Below, piece after piece: positions 58,301 through 64,000 of a stretch of DNA of 64,000 nt. Source of the stretch: Candida dubliniensis CD36. Its lineage: Eukaryota > Ascomycota > Pichiomycetes > Serinales > Debaryomycetaceae. The stretch covers positions 1,418,501-1,482,500 of the forward strand of contig NC_012862.1 in NCBI RefSeq assembly GCF_000026945.1, given 5' to 3'. Position numbers and translations under genes: made by a program. The stretch's first letter is position 1; the number at the start of each line of letters is the position of its first letter. The notes beneath the pieces were generated by a model. The model was not told where the DNA came from, made no database searches, and was given only the letters and a program-made list of their open reading frames with translations.

Positions 58301-58543
58301 TTCAAATTTGACTGGTATATAAGGTCTAGAACTCCACAAGAAATTGGAAGAAGAATATCCACATTACTACTAGCGATATCTCGTGAAATGGAAGGTCCAT
58401 TACATGGGAAGAAAAGGAAAACAATGGGTGAATCAAATAGTAGCTCTAGATTTGGATCAGTTGAACCTTCATCAGTAAACGGAGAAAAACATTCTCCAGA
58501 AGTTATCGACAATGAACAGACGGTTAAAAAAATGAAACTCTAA
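55379..58543 (+). CDS. ISW2: Isw2-type ISWI chromatin-remodelling ATPase
   Basis: A 1054-aa SNF2-family ATPase of the ISWI class. It slides nucleosomes in the nucleus and represses genes by spacing or moving nucleosomes. The N terminus begins with a run of Thr and an acidic/basic linker (about 80-125). The ATPase lobe 1 has Walker A DEMGLGKT at about 162-169 and DEAH at about 265-268. Lobe 2 has the motif ending in [18 protein letters not shown]. The C-terminal HAND-SANT-SLIDE module is complete: SANT around [17 protein letters not shown] (about 835) and SLIDE from [17 protein letters not shown] (about 938). It could be Isw1 or Isw2; I favour Isw2 from overall likeness and from gene order as I remember it in C. 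albicans. The ATG at 55379 is the first in frame; the TTG three codons upstream is not used. Confidence 0.93.
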   Translation: MTTTTTTTTTNGQSYLDESLEERRKRFLLEVDAKHERAHDKDDATKRFQYLLGLSALFRKFINLNASKDPEFKKRIREIDNKTSFKESSKKAKNSRRRKTEKEEDAELLQDEEHQDDEDHQHTVLTESPSYIKEGKLREYQIQGLNWLISLYENRLSGILADEMGLGKTLQTISFLGYLRYIKHIDGPFIVIVPKSTLDNWRREFAKWTPDVNVVVLQGDKEQRANIIKDQLYTAKFDVLITSFEMILREKSALQKFRWEYIVVDEAHRIKNEDSSLSKIIRLFYSRNRLLITGTPLQNNLHELWALLNFLLPDVFGDSDQFDEAFDNQNTEELDEEQKQKKQDKAVQELHQLLSPFLLRRVKADVEKSLLPKIETNVYIGMTDMQVEWYKRLLEKDIDAVNGVVGKREGKTRLLNIVMQLRKCCNHPYLFDGAEPGPPYTTDEHLVYNSGKMIILDKMLKKFKAEGSRVLIFSQMSRVLDILEDYCYFREYEYCRIDGSTSHEDRIEAIDEYNAPNSDKFIFLLTTRAGGLGINLTSADIVILYDSDWNPQADLQAMDRAHRIGQKKQVKVFRFVTEKAIEEKVLERAAQKLRLDQLVIQQGRQMNSNNNVGNSKDDLIGMIQHGAKEVFENSKGTMLDDDVEEILKRGAEKTAELNNKFNKLGLDDVQNFTSDASAYEWNGHDFTKKGNNASLGLNWINPSKRVRKELTYSVDNYYKDVLKQPVVVKEKVAKQPVVKPKAPKSYNVQDHQFFADELVTLLEREQLAFKKEINYQYSVDDFGDSDEEFLEQDDEDDMTRDEKRKIAQEKINNAVALNEEEIATRDKLLEESFHNWSRRDFTNFIHATAKYGRNEYKKIAKALGNKKRAEIERYSKTFWQNYQKIEGYEKYLSQIEAVEKKRDKLINQQKLLAKKIESLEDPLEDLKILYPPNNSKRVYSKTEDKFLLYCVHKYGLSTENLYDKIKDDILASDIFKFDWYIRSRTPQEIGRRISTLLLAISREMEGPLHGKKRKTMGESNSSSRFGSVEPSSVNGEKHSPEVIDNEQTVKKMKL

Positions 58544-58568
58544 TATTATTATTATTATTATTATTATT
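58544..58568. repeat. (TAT)8 microsatellite directly after the ISW2 stop
   Basis: A perfect TAT/ATA trinucleotide run begins at the first base after the ISW2 stop codon. It lies in the 3' UTR, between the converging ends of ISW2 and DOT1 (about 150 bp apart), and is likely variable between strains. Confidence 0.85.
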
Positions 58569-58697
58569 CTTTTATATTTTCATTTTGAGTAAAGTTATAG
58601 ATATACATACTAAAATACACAAGAAATATTAATTATTATTACAATACTAACATTATAGACAAACTTCTAGCTTTGGTATACCGTAGCTATGCATTTT

Positions 58698-61600
58698 TTA
58701 GCTTTTAATAATTTCCGACTCTGAAGAGTCAGTTGGAGGAGTCATCATGGCAGCTGACACATTTCCAATTTCACCTACCGGACTGACTGATTTAGATTTC
58801 CCACTTGTTTCCATTGTTTCTTCTCTGCTCAAATACTCCCGTGGTATTGTTTCTTCAACTGTTGATATATAATAAGGAACTTTGTTAGCAGTCCAACTAA
58901 CAGACATAATATCGCTCATTTCATGTTTCTCGACACTCAAAAAATCAAAAACTGTATCAAAAGTGGCCCGGTAACGAGGACTAATAAAATTTCTCAAACT
59001 AATAATCTTAGTACCAGGCCTCAATCCATACAACAATTTCCCAACTTCATCGTTTAATAGCCCATCAAATAAGTAATTATTAATAATGAGAACATCACAA
59101 TCCAAGCAGCTTGTCCTAACTTTTTCATTACCAACAAAACTTTCATGCAAGGCAAAATCTAGATTTAATTTTTGTAATCCCAATACCGCCAAATGCTTTT
59201 GAATTAATTCAGCTTGTAATTCAGTCAATTTGGAAGCATGATCCATAATTTCACAACCCCCACTACTGCATGCACCAAATTCCAAAGCAGCTTGAAAAGT
59301 GGTATTCCCAACACCTGAGCCTAGATCATAAAACTTTTGTGTAGGTAACAAATTCAATTTTTCCAATACCTCACTAGTAAACGATGGAAGCAATTCGCCA
59401 TAAGTCTCAGCAGTAAAAGCTTTATAAGACCGCAATTTTCTAGAATCAGTCGAGACAACCCGTGAATAAACTCTAAGAAGAATTTGCTGCATGGCATATC
59501 TTGATATTTCAGTTTTTTCTTTCAATCTTCTGAAAAAATCAGGAATATAGTTATCTGGCATTTTTTCATTTACCTCTTCAATAATATTGTTCGGAGTCTC
59601 AACCTCACCTAACGGAATGGGTGCCGACTCTGCATCTAGTTGCAGATCGGAACTATTCAGATTAATTGGATTGAATAATGGACTAGCAGATTCATACATA
59701 ATCTCGTCATAAAATGTTTCTATTTTCAAATCCGAAATTGTGGGTACACTAACCTCTTGGTTGTTCAAGTAAGCTCTTGGCGCCTTGTTGATGTCTTCTC
59801 CTAAACCTAAGATCTTTTGTACCGAAGCAATGTTAGGGGAAAGTTTCATTACCAAATGGTTCCATTTATCCACCACAAACATAAACTCACCAAAATCATT
59901 TTCTTCAACAGAATGCTCAAGTTTATGACAGTAATCTTCCGTTATGATTTTCTTTAAAGTATCCGAGTGCGAAAAATATAAGGAATATTGAATCATGAAT
60001 AGTTTGGCAATTTCTTGAACTGGATCAAGTTCATTTGATTTCGGAGATGCAAGCATAAACAGTTCATAATGTTCTGGATAAAGAAAAAACCTAATTCTTA
60101 CAACATTTGCGACATTTAACTCTCGGGTTGTTGGATCCAATACTGGTGGAAATGAAATTGGCAAATCACGATATGACTTTATATGTTGAGCAACGATTTC
60201 AAACGCCAAACTGTCATCATATAGAATATCATCGTTTGCTGAAGTCATTATTTGTTTTGCCACAGTCATATCATTCTCAGACATCTCCAAATGTGATGAA
60301 GACACAAACTTCAACTCTGGGATTTCTGGACGCTCTTCGTAAAATGAAGACACATACAAATGTCTTCCATTCAATTTCACCTGTGAATCAGAAATGATGT
60401 CTGGTGGGTCATAGGGGCTGATGTAATCTTCTTCATCATCTTCTTCTACTTCCAGTTCAATATAAGGCTCCAGCGAAAGCTTATACACATCCTTAATTTC
60501 TTCGATGATCTCATTATCAGTTTTGACTCTGCGTTTGTTCTTTTTGGGAGCAGCAACCTTCTTCTTTTTGATTTTTGACTGAGCTTCACGTTTCAACTGT
60601 TTCTTGATTTTATTTTTTTCTGCTTGCCTTTTTGTAGTTTTCAATTTCACCGGTTTAGGCTTTTCAATAAACTCTGGGGCAAAATACTCGGCTTGAATCC
60701 TTTTTCTCTTTTGGCCTTCCTGAACCTTTTGTTTATCACCAACTATGGATTGAAAGTACTCAGCACTAGTGACGAGGTCTTCCAACTCGTGACCAGAAGT
60801 AGAGGGCTTGATTAGACCAGCAGCTATTTTCTCCAATCTTTTGGCTTTCAGGATTCGATACTTTTCTCTTTTCTCCTCTAACTTCTTTAAACGCAAAAGC
60901 TCATTGTGTTCCTGTCTTTCACGGCGTTTTTCTTGTTCCTCTTCTGTCAACTCAATTCTTCTTTTGGTACGCTTCACACTGGCTGCTTGCTCCAACTTAC
61001 TCAACTCGTCTATTTCGCAAGATCTTTTGGTGGATCTTGTCTTTCCTCGACCATTGTCCGCTTTGCTCATGTTAAACAAAGTCCATTTTGCTTCATATGC
61101 CAATCTTTCTTCGGGGGTGTTGAACTTCATTTTTCTACCTGAAACATATTCAGCTTCCGCATATTTGGAACGAACAAATTCTTCTTCCCTCAAGGGAAAG
61201 TAACAAAAGCAGTCGTCGACCAGGTTTCCCTTTTTAACCAACTGCATTATTAATTCCTTTTCACCCCTTGTAAACACAAGTGGATCAAATACATTGTTAT
61301 TCTTGATTCTCCTGATAACATCTTCAATTGGCTCTGAAGGGAAGGTATCCTCGATCGCTTGTAATGAAAGATCAAACATAATCAACTCTTTTATATATAC
61401 TGCATCTCGGATATTCCTCTCCTCCTCTGCCTCACTTTTTATTTTAGTTCCGGTGTGAGACTGCTTTTGTTCAGTGGTTCTCTCCAAGTCTTTCAATGCT
61501 TGCAACTTTTTTTGTATTAAATGCTTGGATCGAAAAGGTAGATTATTTTGCAAAGTGTCCATTGGAGCATTTAAATTATCTTCTAAATACTTTATTTCTT

Positions 61601-62741
61601 GATCTGTGTAAGGTATTCTTGGACTCGTAATATTAACGACTGCACAAATATCCGTTATACTCTTGGAAGGAAAACTTTTAGTCAAAGTGCTTTTAGTTAG
61701 ATCATGAAAACCAAAACAATACAAACGCTCAAATTCTTGCAACGACCAATCCTTGAAAGAATCAAGAGTTTTAATTTCATTCCAAACAGACTGCATCCTT
61801 TGATAAATCTTGCTACCACCTCCAATTGATTTCAAAATTCCTTTATCAACAGATTTTGAATACACGACACAATAGAAATAAATCTTCTTCAACCAAATCG
61901 AATTATCTTCTGATGAGTTCAATTGAATTAGTTCACGCGCAATGTATTCCCAAGCATGACTTGGAAACTTAGCAAGCACCTCAGAAAAGCATATTGGTTT
62001 TAATACTAATCTTTTCAACTGACCTAGTTCCTTTCGAGTAAACTCCCGAGCAAAATATTTATTATTTGAATCTGTATTTTGGGAAACCCTGGTCTTGAAA
62101 TTTTGAATTTCGCTTTTGGAAAAAAGGTTATCCCTTTGTATTTTCTTCGTAATAGATTCAAGATCTCTAAAGAAAAGATCCGTTTCCAATTTTTCTAAAT
62201 CATTTTTATTTTTGATTAGGATTTCAATTTCTTTACGTGTCCAACGTGGTTTCTTATATATATGATTCACTGCCTCTGCAATCTCATCCAAAGTCTTCCC
62301 TGGAATTGATGCTTTCACTCCTGATGTGGTTAAATCCTCTAGATAGTTACAAAATAGTTGCTCAATTTCCAAAATACTCCAATTTTTCAATATTAATTTT
62401 TCAAGCTTTTGTAATATCGTCTTCATGCCGCCAAGATCATATTTCTCTTTCAGAGGTTGGAAAAAATACTGGTAACAGTATATTTTCTTTTTCCAATTGT
62501 TTATATCACAATTTTTATTCGATAAAATTTTGGACACTATAGTGTCCTCCAGGACAGAAGGAAATTGCTTCAATATTGAACTAAACGTGACCAGTTGCGT
62601 AATTCGTCTTTTCAATTTCTCTTCCAAATCCGATGACCATAGTTCATTTGTTTTCAGTGTTAGTCCTGATGATTTGGTCAACTTAGCTTCATCACCTGAA
62701 TGATCCGACAGATCTGGTGTTTGTAGATGTTCTGATATCAT
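58698..62741 (-). CDS. DOT1: Dot1, histone H3 lysine-79 methyltransferase with extended N-terminal region
   Basis: A 1347-aa protein. The C-terminal third (about 1080-1320) is the Dot1 SAM-dependent methyltransferase. It has YGELLPSFTSEVLEKLNLL, the SAM motif DLGSGVGN (at about 1139), GCEIMD and VLIINNYLFDGLLN. It lacks a SET domain, as expected for the family. It methylates H3K79 in nucleosomes and affects telomeric silencing and checkpoint signalling. The middle (about 580-800) is very Lys/Arg/Glu-rich and likely coiled coil, and may bind DNA or the nucleosome. Residues 37-414 contain two tandem copies of an unrecognised module of about 170-180 aa, each ending in a Myb/SANT-like stretch. 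S. cerevisiae Dot1 is only 582 aa, so the N-terminal addition is large. Confidence 0.93.
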   Translation of the reverse strand: MISEHLQTPDLSDHSGDEAKLTKSSGLTLKTNELWSSDLEEKLKRRITQLVTFSSILKQFPSVLEDTIVSKILSNKNCDINNWKKKIYCYQYFFQPLKEKYDLGGMKTILQKLEKLILKNWSILEIEQLFCNYLEDLTTSGVKASIPGKTLDEIAEAVNHIYKKPRWTRKEIEILIKNKNDLEKLETDLFFRDLESITKKIQRDNLFSKSEIQNFKTRVSQNTDSNNKYFAREFTRKELGQLKRLVLKPICFSEVLAKFPSHAWEYIARELIQLNSSEDNSIWLKKIYFYCVVYSKSVDKGILKSIGGGSKIYQRMQSVWNEIKTLDSFKDWSLQEFERLYCFGFHDLTKSTLTKSFPSKSITDICAVVNITSPRIPYTDQEIKYLEDNLNAPMDTLQNNLPFRSKHLIQKKLQALKDLERTTEQKQSHTGTKIKSEAEEERNIRDAVYIKELIMFDLSLQAIEDTFPSEPIEDVIRRIKNNNVFDPLVFTRGEKELIMQLVKKGNLVDDCFCYFPLREEEFVRSKYAEAEYVSGRKMKFNTPEERLAYEAKWTLFNMSKADNGRGKTRSTKRSCEIDELSKLEQAASVKRTKRRIELTEEEQEKRRERQEHNELLRLKKLEEKREKYRILKAKRLEKIAAGLIKPSTSGHELEDLVTSAEYFQSIVGDKQKVQEGQKRKRIQAEYFAPEFIEKPKPVKLKTTKRQAEKNKIKKQLKREAQSKIKKKKVAAPKKNKRRVKTDNEIIEEIKDVYKLSLEPYIELEVEEDDEEDYISPYDPPDIISDSQVKLNGRHLYVSSFYEERPEIPELKFVSSSHLEMSENDMTVAKQIMTSANDDILYDDSLAFEIVAQHIKSYRDLPISFPPVLDPTTRELNVANVVRIRFFLYPEHYELFMLASPKSNELDPVQEIAKLFMIQYSLYFSHSDTLKKIITEDYCHKLEHSVEENDFGEFMFVVDKWNHLVMKLSPNIASVQKILGLGEDINKAPRAYLNNQEVSVPTISDLKIETFYDEIMYESASPLFNPINLNSSDLQLDAESAPIPLGEVETPNNIIEEVNEKMPDNYIPDFFRRLKEKTEISRYAMQQILLRVYSRVVSTDSRKLRSYKAFTAETYGELLPSFTSEVLEKLNLLPTQKFYDLGSGVGNTTFQAALEFGACSSGGCEIMDHASKLTELQAELIQKHLAVLGLQKLNLDFALHESFVGNEKVRTSCLDCDVLIINNYLFDGLLNDEVGKLLYGLRPGTKIISLRNFISPRYRATFDTVFDFLSVEKHEMSDIMSVSWTANKVPYYISTVEETIPREYLSREETMETSGKSKSVSPVGEIGNVSAAMMTPPTDSSESEIIKS

Positions 62742-63286
62742 TATTAGTCCTTCTTAAGTGCACACCTCTAAATCATAGACTTGTTGTTGAATATGTATCC
62801 TCGTTTCTGTAGAATCGATGTTTGATACTTGCTATACAACTTTGAAAAAACAACTGGATAGCTTGAAGTACAAGTGGAACAACTGTAAAATTGAAACAAC
62901 AATGGTACTTGCTGGGTGGGATTGGAATTGTTTGTGTTTCTAGTCTGGAAACAGAAATACGAATTCAACTTTTGTTTTGTTTTGTTTTGATTTGAGTTTT
63001 GTATTTTTTTTTTTGTCAAGCAGAATATTTTTTGAAGACAAGAAAGGAATAAAGCTGAGAGGCGGAATGGGGAATCTGACAAAGAAACACTACTAAATAA
63101 AACCACAAGCGCAAGAAAAAAAAAAAACGCACTAATTGTACTTGGAGTCATAGGAGCCATACCGCGACCTCTGCGACAAAAACAAACAATCATATTTCAC
63201 AATAGGCACATCCAAACGCGTAATAATCTTTAGAAAACAATAATATGTCTAATTCCTATCTCAATACTATACACGTACATTATAAC
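62742..63286. other. Intergenic: DOT1 promoter and 3' end of the next gene
   Basis: A 545-bp stretch between two minus-strand genes. It has a poly-A run at about 63117-63127, T-runs and a TTTTG repeat at about 62973-62988. The minus-strand ORF at 62768-63193 passes through these homopolymers and is Phe/Ser-rich, so I do not accept it. No other gene is visible. Confidence 0.45.
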
Positions 63287-64000
63287 TTATAGCTTACTTG
63301 CTCTCAATCCATTCAACCTGAACTTGAGGTCTTTGTAAACTTTTGTTTCCGGTTTCCAATTTTCGAAACTTTCATACAAATCATGAATTTCTTCATATCC
63401 GTTTTTCACTGTATCGTTGTCTTCAATTCGACCAACTTTCCTATGGGGCCAATTCTTCTCGATATTGAATAAAAATCCCCGCAAACACCATGGCAATATA
63501 TATGGATTTGTGCCTATCTTGGCAATATTATACTCTTTAACATATATTTGATTTGAAATTGGCAATTCACTTTTAATTATATCTTCTGGCATATTTGATT
63601 CGCTATCAAAAGGAATGACAATATCGTCAGTATCAAGAACAAATTTAATACCTAAATCGTAAACTTTCCCATCGTTATAAATCTTGGAATGCCCGTTTCC
63701 ACTAAATGGTCCAGCCAAAGAGGTGCTGAGCTCTTTTATAACATTGTTATCAAAGTAACCAATATTCAACAAATGGGTACACAAGGAAACTAATTTTCTC
63801 ACAAATTTGGGTGTATGTGAAGCGTAGTCAATGTAGCAAGCACGATATATGTTTGGATGAAATATATGTGAGGCAAGTGCTGAAAATAGGGGCACCAATT
63901 GATCATTTATGGATGCAATAAAACAGATTTTAACATTAGCATTAATAATGGTTTGAATCGAATCTTTATAAGAGATTGATTGTTGACTGTCAAATTTATT
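63287..64000 (-). CDS. 3' part of a lipase/hydrolase-like protein ending in SKL (5' end outside the window)
   Basis: The frame is open from the TAA at 63287-63289 to the window edge, so about 237 C-terminal residues are present. There is no plausible start inside. The segment ICFIASINDQLVPLFSALAS...HPNIYRACYIDY looks like the late part of an alpha/beta-hydrolase fold, with the D of INDQLVPL in the position of a catalytic acid. It resembles what I recall of the yeast putative lipase Mil1 (YFL034W), at low confidence. The protein ends ASKL-stop, and C-terminal SKL is the canonical peroxisomal targeting signal type 1. It has the same orientation as DOT1, about 545 bp downstream of its own stop. 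Confidence 0.6.
   Translation of the reverse strand, partial: NKFDSQQSISYKDSIQTIINANVKICFIASINDQLVPLFSALASHIFHPNIYRACYIDYASHTPKFVRKLVSLCTHLLNIGYFDNNVIKELSTSLAGPFSGNGHSKIYNDGKVYDLGIKFVLDTDDIVIPFDSESNMPEDIIKSELPISNQIYVKEYNIAKIGTNPYILPWCLRGFLFNIEKNWPHRKVGRIEDNDTVKNGYEEIHDLYESFENWKPETKVYKDLKFRLNGLRASKL

Noticed and set aside
62768..63193. 141-codon minus-strand ORF upstream of DOT1
   Set aside because: Composition is driven by T/A runs (FFFF, NSNQNKTKQK). No domain is visible, and it sits in the expected DOT1 promoter.

Overview
This is AT-rich nuclear DNA from a yeast of the Candida albicans group. The genes are mostly intronless and closely packed, on both strands, with long poly-A/poly-T tracts between them. 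The window contains an ALS-family adhesin, and its other genes closely match C. albicans-type proteins (Och1, Pbs2, Rev3, Tsa1, Isw2 and others). C. albicans itself or its sister species C. dubliniensis is the best guess, in a region that corresponds to C. albicans chromosome 3 as I remember gene order there. In this clade CTG is read mainly as serine. Protein letters quoted below from standard-code translation therefore show Leu where the cell mostly puts Ser.

Left part (1-33.1 kb): a run of housekeeping genes. In order these are a truncated Gln/Ser-rich protein, MBA1 (mitochondrial ribosome receptor), ELP3 (tRNA wobble modification), PBS2 (HOG-pathway MAP2K), REV3 (DNA polymerase zeta), OCH1 (N-glycan outer chain start), DED1 (DEAD-box helicase), a small spliced gene that an ORF scan misses, a UTR1-type NAD kinase, GDA1 (Golgi GDPase), an unknown 408-aa protein, a C2H2 transcription factor, the divergent ribosome-biogenesis pair NSA2/LCP5, an ER cyclophilin (CYP5/CPR5), MED6, HNT2 (FHIT-type hydrolase) and TSA1 (2-Cys peroxiredoxin). 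OCH1 and GDA1 both serve Golgi mannosylation, the pathway that decorates surface adhesins such as the one next door.

Middle (34.5-49.95 kb): one continuous 5151-codon ALS adhesin gene, probably ALS7-like. It has a signal peptide, a conserved Als ligand-binding domain, about 17 copies of the classic 36-aa repeat, and then a roughly 10.7-kb array of 30 near-identical 118-130-aa Ser/Thr-rich units, ending in a GPI-anchor signal. The array is a repeat within a repeat: a 12-bp RMSS minirepeat (2-5 copies) inside each 354-bp unit. Every Leu-like codon in the unit is CTG, giving about 117 ambiguous CUG codons in this one array.

Right part (49.95-64 kb): a 5.4-kb stretch with no convincing gene, then ISW2 (chromatin remodeller), DOT1 (H3K79 methyltransferase with an apparently duplicated N-terminal module), and the 3' part of a lipase-like gene whose protein ends in the peroxisomal signal SKL.
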